Shown here: piece by piece, positions 38,160 through 45,847 of the stretch
How the letters are laid out: each line of letters opens with the position of its first letter
Position numbering within the stretch: position 1 is the stretch's first letter
Virus record (IMG/VR): IMGVR_UViG_3300041586_000126
Location: 1 to 64,000 of that record
DNA from: a virus
Strand: one strand, 5' to 3'
DNA: 64,000 bases
Notes under the pieces: model-generated
What the model was told of the DNA's origin: nothing
The model's database searches: none
What the model saw: the letters and a program-made list of their open reading frames with translations, nothing else
Made by a program: the position numbers and the translations under genes

Positions 38160-38303
38160 ATTGATAATATATGACTTTATTTTAGATAAACCACATTATT
38201 TTGGTGAGATTGTGTATATATGTATTTATTTATTAAGGGAGCGTTAGCAAGTTAGTTTAAGGTTTTTTTATTTTTATATCTTTAATAATAATGCATAGGA
38301 GAC

Positions 38304-38335
38304 TTGGCTTCCCCGGCAATATTTCGTATATTCAC
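38304..38335 (+). promoter_or_regulatory. Promoter for the DUF932 gene
   Basis: -33 TTGG (38304-38307), 19-nt spacer CTTCCCCGG..., -7 TATATTCAC (38327-38335). Confidence 0.78.
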
Positions 38336-38379
38336 GTGTTCGAATGGTTCGAGGCATTAATAATTAAAAATAAAGGTTT

Positions 38380-39189
38380 ATGTTAGATTACAAAAGCAAT
38401 GAGTTCAAAAGTTTAGAAGAGTTAAAGAAAATAGCTCCTAGTATTTTCACAAAGTCCGGATCCTCTGATACTTCCGAAAAGTATACTCACATTCCAACTA
38501 ATAAAGTGATTGGAGATATGGAATTATTAGGATGGCGTGTTGTAGATGCTAAACAAGTAGCTGCAAGAACACAAGCTACTATGGGATTTCAAAAACATTT
38601 AGTTGTTTTTAGAAATGCTGATGTTGTAATTAGTGGAGAGGATGGAGATACTGTTTACCCTCAAATATTACTTACTAACTCACATGATGGTAAAAATTCA
38701 TTTAAATTTACTGCGGGTTTATTTAGAATGATTTGTGAGAATGGTTTAGTTATATCAACCGAAACCTTCGAAGATATTAAGGTTCGTCATATGGGATACG
38801 ATTTCGAAACACTACAAGGTGTTATTAAAGAGATGGTTTTAAAGTTGCCTTTAACTGTTGATTCAATGAACAAAATGAAAGAAATTGAATTATCTGAGGA
38901 TCAGATGTTTGATCTAGCGAAATCATTTTTAGACATAAGAATTGAAGGATCTAGCAATTCATTTAATGATTCAGCTATTTATGATGTTTTAATACCTCAA
39001 AGAAATGCTGATGAAGGAATGGGATTATGGGAAGTTTTTAATAGAGTTCAAGAGAATATTATTGAAGGAAATTTTAAATATAATACCTCCAATGGTAAAA
39101 CCCGTCAAGCTCGAGTTATTAAGAATTTTAAGCAAGATCATGATTTGAATAAAAAATTATTTTCAAGAGCTTTAGAATTTGTAGTATAA
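38380..39189 (+). CDS. DUF932 family protein, 269 aa
   Basis: Pattern of the phage/plasmid DUF932 family: IPTNKVIGDMELLGW near the N-terminus, RTQATMGFQKHLVVFR, ILLTNSHDGKNSFKFTAGLFRMICENGLV (the hallmark region, near 107-135), and a long helical C-terminal half ending in WEVFNRVQENIIEG. Function of the family is unknown. Overlaps the next start by one base. Confidence 0.85.
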   Translation: MLDYKSNEFKSLEELKKIAPSIFTKSGSSDTSEKYTHIPTNKVIGDMELLGWRVVDAKQVAARTQATMGFQKHLVVFRNADVVISGEDGDTVYPQILLTNSHDGKNSFKFTAGLFRMICENGLVISTETFEDIKVRHMGYDFETLQGVIKEMVLKLPLTVDSMNKMKEIELSEDQMFDLAKSFLDIRIEGSSNSFNDSAIYDVLIPQRNADEGMGLWEVFNRVQENIIEGNFKYNTSNGKTRQARVIKNFKQDHDLNKKLFSRALEFVV

Positions 39190-39827
39190 TGAATAATTTT
39201 AAGTATATATTATTATTATGTACCTTTGGGGCGTGTAGCCCCGAAGATATTAATGAATCAGTTTGTGTAGATGGGTTATGCAATTCTGAATTCTATATAG
39301 ATACATTAGTTCAACCTAATACTTATCAAGATGTTAATGGATATTGGCATGTTTTTTATTATGGGTTAGGATATTTCACAATTCAGGGGAAATTAGATGA
39401 AATCAATGCAGAAATTAACGGTGTTCCCTTAATTGAAACACAGTATGATTCTGATTATTGGGTAGTGTTTGATAGTATTAATTTTAAAGTACCTACCTAC
39501 TCAGTACTAAGTTGGTTTACAGGAGGCGATTTTAATACTCCAATTTCTATAGGAAATATTGAATATACTTTATCAGATATAGCACAAATAAGTCCTCCTT
39601 TAAATATTTCGGGGTATCAAATTCCTAAACATTTTTGTTGGGAGTGCCCCTATGCTGAGAGTTTATTAGGTACATACAGTAAATATAATTATAAACCTAG
39701 ACAGCAAATATTTTTGGATAATGAGATGATAGGTGATACTTTACAGATATTTATAAAAACTACTTTTAATAATGATATAGGTCCTAGGGAAGTTATAGAA
39801 AAATCATTTAAAATAGTAGTGGATTGA
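39189..39827 (+). CDS. Predicted secreted lipoprotein, 212 aa
   Basis: N-terminal signal NFKYILLLCTFGAC with Cys 16 as probable lipid anchor (lipobox F-G-A-C, slightly atypical), then SPEDINE, an acidic start after the Cys as in surface-exported Bacteroidota lipoproteins. The body is beta-rich and has Cys pairs (VCVDGLCNS, CWECPY). A phage-encoded lipoprotein on the host envelope could block superinfection; this is inference. Confidence 0.72.
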   Translation: MNNFKYILLLCTFGACSPEDINESVCVDGLCNSEFYIDTLVQPNTYQDVNGYWHVFYYGLGYFTIQGKLDEINAEINGVPLIETQYDSDYWVVFDSINFKVPTYSVLSWFTGGDFNTPISIGNIEYTLSDIAQISPPLNISGYQIPKHFCWECPYAESLLGTYSKYNYKPRQQIFLDNEMIGDTLQIFIKTTFNNDIGPREVIEKSFKIVVD

Positions 39828-39842
39828 AACCTTGCCTACTCC

Positions 39843-39921
39843 ATATGCCATAATGACACATAATAACACGTGTTTTAACGTGTTTTAACGCGTAAATACT
39901 CGTATGTGCCATATATAGCAT
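39843..39921. repeat. Palindromic/tandem-repeat intergenic element
   Basis: CGTGTTTTAA occurs twice in tandem (39869-39888). It is flanked by an imperfect inverted repeat, ATATGCCATAATGACACATA (39843-39862) and TATGTGCCATATATAGCAT (39903-39921). Could be a terminator or operator between the lipoprotein and the next gene. Confidence 0.45.
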
Positions 39922-39973
39922 CTTAAAATAATATTACGTTAAATTACAGTATAATTTTTTTAAAACATATATA

Positions 39974-40120
39974 ATGGGAAAAATAATAGTAATGAAGAAA
40001 ACCATTGATTGGCTTGTAATGAGCAAACAATTTGAGGCTGTTGATAATTTAATGGGAGCGGGTTTAGATTGGCAAACTATAAACATGGAAGATGAATCAA
40101 TATATTATAAATTAAATTAA
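39974..40120 (+). CDS. Small hypothetical protein, 48 aa
   Basis: MGKIIVMKKTIDWLVMSKQ, ends IYYKLN. Its stop directly precedes the next ATG. No family recognised. Confidence 0.6.
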   Translation: MGKIIVMKKTIDWLVMSKQFEAVDNLMGAGLDWQTINMEDESIYYKLN

Positions 40121-40384
40121 ATGAACAAAAGAAAGCCGAGAGTAATACCAACAGTTAAGCCAACTGACAGAGTTAACCTAAATGAAGAATTATATCTATC
40201 CAAACCATCTTCTGATGGTAGAGATGTATTAATTAATGTCTTAATGTCTACTATTAAAGTGATGGAGGAAATGTGGGATTACCACCCATCTAACCCAAAT
40301 AAAATAGATATAATAAGTGAATATTCAAAATTAGAAATAATCAGGGAAGACCTTGAAAAATATTTGGATGCGATGGATATCTAA
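40121..40384 (+). CDS. Hypothetical protein, 87 aa
   Basis: Basic N-terminus (MNKRKPRVIPTVKPTD), helical acidic C-terminus (LEIIREDLEKYLDAMDI). No family recognised. Confidence 0.65.
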   Translation: MNKRKPRVIPTVKPTDRVNLNEELYLSKPSSDGRDVLINVLMSTIKVMEEMWDYHPSNPNKIDIISEYSKLEIIREDLEKYLDAMDI

Positions 40385-40387
40385 TGT

Positions 40388-40398
40388 ATATTTATAAT
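40388..40398 (+). promoter_or_regulatory. Late promoter motif
   Basis: ATATTTATAAT, only one base before ATG 40400; either the message is leaderless or the true start is further in. Confidence 0.45.
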
Positions 40399-40399
40399 C

Positions 40400-40813
40400 A
40401 TGATAGATGCCAATAAAATTTTTGACCTATTTTCTGAGGGTTCAGATATTAAAAACAGACTACTTGAAGATTTAATAGAAGACCCATTAACTAAAATAGG
40501 TATGTTTGTTAAATTAATACAAAACCACGAAATATTTTATAGGAAATTAAGTCAGTTTTTATCAAAAGATAATCCTGATTATGATGTTGAACAAACTAAA
40601 ACATCGTCCAGTTTTGCGGTTTATAATAGAGCTTGGTTTTATATAAAGCAAATTGATTTGAAAAATAAAGACCACTTAGAAGCAATATTAAAATTTAAAA
40701 GTGAACCCCTCTTAGATACTTTAAGTAAAGCACTTCAATATTTTGAGAATACAGAGCAATATATAATATGCGCTCAATTGCTAACTATAATAAATCTTAA
40801 AAAAAATATATAA
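40400..40813 (+). CDS. Hypothetical late protein, 137 aa
   Basis: Helical, charged: MIDANKIFDLFSEGSD, KNRAWFYIKQID-type segments, ends INLKKNI. No family recognised. Placed at the start of the structural block and preceded by a late-type motif. Confidence 0.68.
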   Translation: MIDANKIFDLFSEGSDIKNRLLEDLIEDPLTKIGMFVKLIQNHEIFYRKLSQFLSKDNPDYDVEQTKTSSSFAVYNRAWFYIKQIDLKNKDHLEAILKFKSEPLLDTLSKALQYFENTEQYIICAQLLTIINLKKNI

Positions 40814-40819
40814 AATAAC

Positions 40820-40850
40820 TAGGATATTAGAGAAACTTTACATACCTTTG
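40820..40850 (+). promoter_or_regulatory. Promoter, TACCTTTG variant
   Basis: -33 TAGG (40820-40823), 19-nt spacer, -7 TACCTTTG (40843-40850), an exact match to the Bacteroidota TAnnTTTG element. The whole segment is nearly repeated at 44420. Confidence 0.75.
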
Positions 40851-40888
40851 CTATACCGAAATATTAGAAAATAAGGGTTAAGAAGATA

Positions 40889-40920
40889 GGGAATAAGGGA
40901 ATAAGGGAATAAGGGAATAA
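40889..40920 (+). repeat. Tandem (GGGAATAA)x4, G-quadruplex-type
   Basis: Four perfect 8-base units, giving GGG-N5-GGG-N5-GGG-N5-GGG, within the 160-nt leader between the promoter at 40820 and ATG 41011. The larger unit AAGRAGATAGGGAAT occurs on both sides of the array. Confidence 0.85.
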
Positions 40921-40993
40921 GGAATAGGGGTTAAGGAGATAGGGAATGGGGGGAACAACCTTACCATTTTATGTACACTTATTTTCCATTTCA

Positions 40994-41004
40994 ATATTTA
41001 TAAT
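40994..41004 (+). promoter_or_regulatory. Late promoter motif
   Basis: ATATTTATAAT followed by TAAAAC; ATG at 41011. Confidence 0.6.
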
Positions 41005-41010
41005 TAAAAC

Positions 41011-41607
41011 ATGTACACATTATACAAAGATAAGTCTGAAATTTTCGAATGTAAAGTAATGGTAGAGGGGGCTGATTTAAAAAATGCCCAAGCTAGATTA
41101 ATATTAGAAAATGATGAATATTCATTATTATTTAAAGGTAATATAGATTCTGATGGTAAATGTTCTATAGATATCAGACAACTAAAATTTTTATCTGAGA
41201 ACCTTAAAGGTAAAATGAAATTAGAAGTTATAGTGGATAATGATACTTATTTTATACCTTATGAAGATGACTTTATAGTAGATGTAAGTAAAAAAGTAAG
41301 AGTAGAGGTAATACAAACAACTTCACCCTTAATTAGTGATAAAAAAGTTGTAGTAAAAGTTAATAACCCTAACAAACTTATTAAGTCTCCTAAGATTTTA
41401 AATACTTTACCTATATTTGAAATTGCGATTAAAGAAGCATATGATGCTATAAACGATGATACTATTAAGAATTTAAAACCCTTGGTTAAAAAGTTTTTAA
41501 TAAAAGAAATGTTACAAGAAGTAATTGATAAATATAAAATACCATCATCAGATATAAGTAAATTTAATAGAGGGATAATACAGGAAATCAGAAAAAATAA
41601 GTTATAA
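41011..41607 (+). CDS. Structural-block hypothetical protein, 198 aa
   Basis: N-terminal half beta-rich (FECKVMVEGADLKNAQARL, GKMKLEVIVDNDTYFIPYE), C-terminal half helical (FEIAIKEAYDAINDD). I have the impression that similar proteins occur among virion genes of marine T4-type phages, without known function. Two promoters of different class precede it. Confidence 0.7.
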   Translation: MYTLYKDKSEIFECKVMVEGADLKNAQARLILENDEYSLLFKGNIDSDGKCSIDIRQLKFLSENLKGKMKLEVIVDNDTYFIPYEDDFIVDVSKKVRVEVIQTTSPLISDKKVVVKVNNPNKLIKSPKILNTLPIFEIAIKEAYDAINDDTIKNLKPLVKKFLIKEMLQEVIDKYKIPSSDISKFNRGIIQEIRKNKL

Positions 41608-41610
41608 CAC

Positions 41611-41823
41611 ATGGAAAATAATTTAGAATTTGAAAATATACAAGATACATATCAGAGACTAATACAAGTTGTTGATAATATATTATATGATGGGAGTGGA
41701 AACTTATTAGAACTATCCCTAAATAGTATTGAAAACTTAGAAGCCTACATAATATATAAGGCAAATACCCAAATGCTTAATCAAATAAATTTTATTAATC
41801 TAAGAAATGAAATATGGATTTAA
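41611..41823 (+). CDS. Small hypothetical protein, 70 aa
   Basis: Helical, acidic: ENIQDTYQRLIQVVDNIL. Overlaps the next gene by 10 bases. Position before fibre-like genes suggests a tail role. Confidence 0.65.
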   Translation: MENNLEFENIQDTYQRLIQVVDNILYDGSGNLLELSLNSIENLEAYIIYKANTQMLNQINFINLRNEIWI

Positions 41824-42023
41824 CAATACCAGAAGCAATAATAGCCTTAGAAACAACTAACGCAGAATTATTAGCCAGCGTTAATATATCTAAAAATAAT
41901 ATTGATAGTAGAATAGCAGAAGCCGTGGTTTTATCTGAAAATAAAGCTATTGAACCCTTGTTTGGGGTTGTAACTAATCAGTTGATTACTCAAACCCTAT
42001 TAATAAATTTAATAACATTATAA
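41814..42023 (+). CDS. Small fibre-associated protein, 69 aa
   Basis: MDLTIPEAIIALETTNAELL, SKNNIDSRIAEAV: Ala/Ile/Asn-rich with heptad-like spacing, similar in flavour to the N-terminus of the next protein. Probably a tail-fibre accessory piece. Confidence 0.6.
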   Translation: MDLTIPEAIIALETTNAELLASVNISKNNIDSRIAEAVVLSENKAIEPLFGVVTNQLITQTLLINLITL

Positions 42024-42026
42024 AAT

Positions 42027-42635
42027 ATGCCAACTACAGAAGAACTTTTATTAGCCATATCCAATGCCGCAACAGCACAAACCTTAGCTGTAGCAGCTTC
42101 AAAAACTTCAGTTGATAACTTAACTGATAGTTATGTTGATACTAAAAATAAAGTTGATAATGAGCTTAATAATGTAGATAACACTTCAGATTTATCCAAA
42201 CCTCTAAGTGAGGCAGATATATTAGCTTTAAATTTAAAAGTAAATATTAGTGATTTATCTACTATAAATGGTCAATCTATTGTTGGTGGGAGTCCTTTAG
42301 TTATAGCAAGAAGTCTAACTGAATTAGAAACTTTACCCTATGAAGATAGAGGGGCATTAAGGACTCCCATCCCTCCATTACCTTCTTCGGATGATTCTGT
42401 TATAGTTGAGGGAATTGGACTTTTAATTTTTGTAGATTCCTTTACGGAACCAGATGATGATGAAACCTCTTTTATAGCTGTTGACCCCGTAAGTCTTTTA
42501 CCTATTGGACAATGGCTTTTAAATCTAGCGGCACCTGATCTAGCGGATTCATGGGCTACGGATGAAAGACATCTTAGAGATGAACTAGATGAGGATGAAA
42601 TAAGTAGACTTAGCATGTTTTTTACAACAAAATAA
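42027..42635 (+). CDS. Tail-fibre-like protein, 202 aa
   Basis: N-terminal Ala-rich coiled coil (ISNAATAQTLAVAASK). Then NNVDNTSDLSKPLSEADILA and ISDLSTINGQSIVGGSPL, the repeat-like phrases typical of phage fibre shafts (NTSDLNKPVS / VNGQSLLG). C-terminal half is Pro/Asp-rich. Probably part of the host-recognition apparatus; the exact part is unknown. Confidence 0.7.
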   Translation: MPTTEELLLAISNAATAQTLAVAASKTSVDNLTDSYVDTKNKVDNELNNVDNTSDLSKPLSEADILALNLKVNISDLSTINGQSIVGGSPLVIARSLTELETLPYEDRGALRTPIPPLPSSDDSVIVEGIGLLIFVDSFTEPDDDETSFIAVDPVSLLPIGQWLLNLAAPDLADSWATDERHLRDELDEDEISRLSMFFTTK

Positions 42636-42658
42636 ATATTATATAAATTAAAACTATT

Positions 42659-44101
42659 ATGAGATTAACAACAAGAAGATTATTAAATGCTATTAAATCT
42701 ACATCGGTACTAGGCGTGGAATTAGAAGAAAGATTAGCTGATGAAGGAACTACCTCGGGTTTTCTTGAAGCGTTAGCTATGCGAAGTGAAACTAGAAGTT
42801 TGGCCGCAAGTCCTACTGCATTAGCAGCTATAATTTCAAGTGCTAGAGCAACTAATTCTATTTTTGCAGCCGCTAGTATAAATAATTCTACTGCTGCTCA
42901 AGCTGTAGTATTAAGTCCCCTAGCAATGAGTATGGTTTCAAATTCATTACCTGCTTTAATTACGGTAATAGAAAACTCAATTTCCTGGAAGTTATTTTAT
43001 GAAAGTTCATTTTATGAAAATAATATAGTAACCATAACAGCATTGTTTGCGGGTAGAAATCCTAGTAATTATAGTTCTATGAATTCCTTAATTGCGGACG
43101 TTGTGGCTATGGCTGAAATATCAGTAAGTAGTAGGGCAATGATGGCTATTGTTCAAAGTGCACCAACAATGGCTATTGTAGTACAAAGTACAAATGCAAT
43201 GGAAAATATTGCAACATCATCTGGGGCCATGAATATATTTGCAAACTCTGATTTAAGTATGAATTTACTATCACAAAGCCCAATAGCTTTATCTCAAGTA
43301 ACTAATGAAGCTAGGCAAATAGTATCATCCATACCCTCTGCTATTAAAATAGTTTCATCATATTCTGCAGTTTGGTTAGGTTTAATTAGTAATTCATCTA
43401 CTTTAGAATCAAATTTATTTAATATAATAACAGGTATAGCGGATTTAGATAAAGCCCTATATTTTAATTCAGTTGAAAATATATTTGATGATGGGGATGC
43501 TATGGCTAAAATAGCAAATATTCTACCTATTATACAAGCTATTACACGTGTGCCTTCGGCCTTAACTTTATTAACTAATAGCCCAAATTTAGGAATAGCT
43601 CTAGCTAACCCTATTACCGTTGGAGTATTAGCAAATGATACGCCCACACTAGTATCTCTTATTCAAAATACAACAGCATTTCCACTATTATTATCAAGCT
43701 CTACTGCTAAAGCAGCTATATTTTCTTCAACCGCTGCTATTGATGCCATAGCGGGAAGTTCGGAAGCTATATCAACTTTAACTGCACTTAAACTAACAAA
43801 AATTGCACCAGCTTTACCAGATGCTCTACCAGCCGTCTTCCAGACATATGGAATACCAGGGAAAACTTTAATACTTACAGTAGTAGCTAACTCGATTGTA
43901 GCAACGTTTGTAGAATTTGAATTTAACGGAACACCTCAATTCGGTTCGAATGCGGGGGTAGGTATCCAAACACCAGGAACTTCATTATCATCAGGACCTG
44001 TTGCACATATTGCGGCCTATACAGATTTAACATGGAATGTAAAAGCCATTGCGGCAACAGCGGGTGCTCAACCTATTATTACTTATGTAGATTTTAATTA
44101 A
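42659..44101 (+). CDS. Repeat-rich fibre-like protein, 480 aa
   Basis: Residues roughly 130-215 show a 10-residue repeat S-x-x-A-M-x-x-I-x-x (e.g. STNAMENIAT then SSGAMNIFAN), and weaker Ser/Ala-Met repeats extend on both sides. The C-terminal 100 residues form a beta-rich domain (GKTLILTVVANSIVATFVEF) that may be the tip. A regular helical or solenoid shaft is likely. Belongs to the tail-fibre cluster. Confidence 0.7.
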   Translation: MRLTTRRLLNAIKSTSVLGVELEERLADEGTTSGFLEALAMRSETRSLAASPTALAAIISSARATNSIFAAASINNSTAAQAVVLSPLAMSMVSNSLPALITVIENSISWKLFYESSFYENNIVTITALFAGRNPSNYSSMNSLIADVVAMAEISVSSRAMMAIVQSAPTMAIVVQSTNAMENIATSSGAMNIFANSDLSMNLLSQSPIALSQVTNEARQIVSSIPSAIKIVSSYSAVWLGLISNSSTLESNLFNIITGIADLDKALYFNSVENIFDDGDAMAKIANILPIIQAITRVPSALTLLTNSPNLGIALANPITVGVLANDTPTLVSLIQNTTAFPLLLSSSTAKAAIFSSTAAIDAIAGSSEAISTLTALKLTKIAPALPDALPAVFQTYGIPGKTLILTVVANSIVATFVEFEFNGTPQFGSNAGVGIQTPGTSLSSGPVAHIAAYTDLTWNVKAIAATAGAQPIITYVDFN

Positions 44102-44104
44102 TAT

Positions 44105-44413
44105 ATGCCTTTTAATGAAACTAAGGTTCCTCACAAATGGGGTAATGCCCCTGTAATATGGGGTAATAACCCCTTCATATGGAGTGATGTCTTTTACATA
44201 ATAAAAGAAATTATTAATGGAGGGTCTTACCAAGAGGGTTTTAGGGCGTTATCTAAAGAAAAAAAGGAGAAATTTATTAAAGTGGTTTTAACTTTAAAGG
44301 GTATTAAATACGAAGATAAAAAAACAAAATTTAAAAAATATAAAGTGACCGTTAAAGATATAGAAATGGTTATAAAAGAAGTAAAAGTAAGAATGTTAGA
44401 AAATAAAATCTAA
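44105..44413 (+). CDS. Small tail-cluster protein, 102 aa
   Basis: N-terminal Trp/Pro-rich HKWGNAPVIWGNNPFIWSDV, then a Lys-rich helical part (KEKKEKFIKVVLTLKG). Small proteins with NPFTW-type phrases occur next to phage fibre genes; role unknown. Confidence 0.65.
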   Translation: MPFNETKVPHKWGNAPVIWGNNPFIWSDVFYIIKEIINGGSYQEGFRALSKEKKEKFIKVVLTLKGIKYEDKKTKFKKYKVTVKDIEMVIKEVKVRMLENKI

Positions 44414-44419
44414 AATAAC

Positions 44420-44450
44420 TAGGATATTAAAGAAACTTTACGTACCTTTA
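44420..44450 (+). promoter_or_regulatory. Promoter, TACCTTTA variant
   Basis: -33 TAGG (44420-44423), 19-nt spacer, -7 TACCTTTA (44443-44450). About 32 of 35 bases match the promoter at 40820. Confidence 0.7.
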
Positions 44451-44480
44451 CTGTATAATAAAATAATAAAAACAATAACT

Positions 44481-44663
44481 ATGAGAAACAAAAATTTATT
44501 TGAGAAAAAATTATTACAAATATCATCAACTCTAATAGAGCTTAAACGTATGACTAGTGATTCTAGAGAATCCGTTTCAAGTTTTATTAAAAAAATTGAA
44601 TCTACCGAAGGGGTTGTTGAGGATTTACAATCAATGGTTGAGCAGGATAATACAATTAGTTAA
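44481..44663 (+). CDS. Small coiled-coil protein, 60 aa
   Basis: MRNKNLFEKKLLQISSTLIE then SFIKKIESTEGVVEDLQSMV: heptad-like. Own promoter at 44420. No family recognised. Confidence 0.65.
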   Translation: MRNKNLFEKKLLQISSTLIELKRMTSDSRESVSSFIKKIESTEGVVEDLQSMVEQDNTIS

Positions 44664-44680
44664 ATTAAAAATAATAAGTT

Positions 44681-45457
44681 ATGATATTTACACCAGAACA
44701 AATCCAATCTAATTGGGAAGAATTTTTAGGCAATATTTCAGACTATATAGCAGAGCCTAGACAACAAAAATTACTTGACTTTTATAAAAAATTTGAAGAC
44801 CGTGTAATACTAATGCCCGCGGCCAATCATAAAAAATATCATTCGGCATTTCCTGGAGGATATGTTGACCATGTCAATAGGGTTGTTAGGGGCGCATTAG
44901 CCACATCTGATATGTGGGAGAGTTTTGGTTGTGATATGTCTACCTTTACTAAGGAAGAATTAGTATTTTCAGCAATAAATCATGATCTGGGTAAAATGGG
45001 TTCCGAGGAACATGAAGCATATATACCTCAGACAGATAAATGGCGTAAAGAAAAATTGGAGGAAGATTATACTTTTAATACAGCTTTACCATTTGCATCG
45101 GTTCCAGATAGAGGATTATTTTTACTACAACAGCATGATGTTAAATATAGCTTTAATGAGATGGTAGCAATCCAAACCCATGATGGAATATATGACCCCG
45201 CTAATGAAAAATATCTAAAGGGATTTATGCCAGAAACCAAACCTCGTACATCTTTACCTTTCATTTTACACCAAGCAGATATGATGGCTGCAAGGATTGA
45301 ATTTGAAATTGAATGGTTGCCTAAATTTTCTAAGCAGGAGAAAAAGGTTTTAAATAAACCAGAACAATCTAAACAAACCAACCCAACAATTAAAACTAAA
45401 GCTTTTAGTAAGGTAGGTAGTGTAGGGTTAATGAATATGTTAGATACTATCACATAA
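44681..45457 (+). CDS. HD-domain phosphohydrolase, 258 aa
   Basis: Metal-dependent phosphohydrolase fold: H50/H54 region (AANHKKYHSAFPGGYVDHV) with the GGYVDH motif, then the HD pair H101-D102 in INHDLGKMG, and a later His-Asp (QTHDGIYD) and HQADMMA. Family members cleave nucleotides or cyclic nucleotides; substrate unknown. Could counter nucleotide-signalling defence, but this is inference. Sits between fibre genes and the sigma factor. Confidence 0.82.
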   Translation: MIFTPEQIQSNWEEFLGNISDYIAEPRQQKLLDFYKKFEDRVILMPAANHKKYHSAFPGGYVDHVNRVVRGALATSDMWESFGCDMSTFTKEELVFSAINHDLGKMGSEEHEAYIPQTDKWRKEKLEEDYTFNTALPFASVPDRGLFLLQQHDVKYSFNEMVAIQTHDGIYDPANEKYLKGFMPETKPRTSLPFILHQADMMAARIEFEIEWLPKFSKQEKKVLNKPEQSKQTNPTIKTKAFSKVGSVGLMNMLDTIT

Positions 45458-45488
45458 CTTATTAAAAATAATGTGGATACGTCAAATA

Positions 45489-45520
45489 GGGGTTGTATGT
45501 TACCGGTAGAACATAACCCC
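45489..45520 (+). other. Hairpin after the HD gene
   Basis: GGGGTT...ATGTT (45489-45501) pairs with AACAT-AACCCC (45509-45520) with a two-base bulge. No clear T run follows, so a terminator role is uncertain. Confidence 0.4.
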
Positions 45521-45572
45521 CTTATAAACAAATATCATTTGTCAATGTAAGATTAAAAAGCATTAAATACTT

Positions 45573-45845
45573 ATGATACTTAAAATAGTTATTATATTAG
45601 GTGTATTGGTCGTTATCTTAGGATATACGACCTTTAACTTATTCCGAAAATACGGCAAATTAATGGACATTGTAATATCCCAAAATAAATTTCTTAATAA
45701 AATAGAAGAAAACATTACATCCAGTAATAACCGTTTAAAAAAAATAGATGAAAAAGGATCTTTTGAAAGCGATGATGAAATAGGTTGGTTTTTCAATGAG
45801 ATTAAAGATATTCAAAATAATTTATTACAGTTTAGAAAAAGTTAA
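45573..45845 (+). CDS. Membrane-anchored coiled-coil protein, 90 aa
   Basis: N-terminal membrane segment (MILKIVIILGVLVVILGYTTF), then a coiled coil (FLNKIEENITSSNNRLKKIDEK). Same architecture as 37467-37856 on the minus strand. 2 bases before the sigma factor gene. Confidence 0.7.
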   Translation: MILKIVIILGVLVVILGYTTFNLFRKYGKLMDIVISQNKFLNKIEENITSSNNRLKKIDEKGSFESDDEIGWFFNEIKDIQNNLLQFRKS

Positions 45846-45847
45846 TA

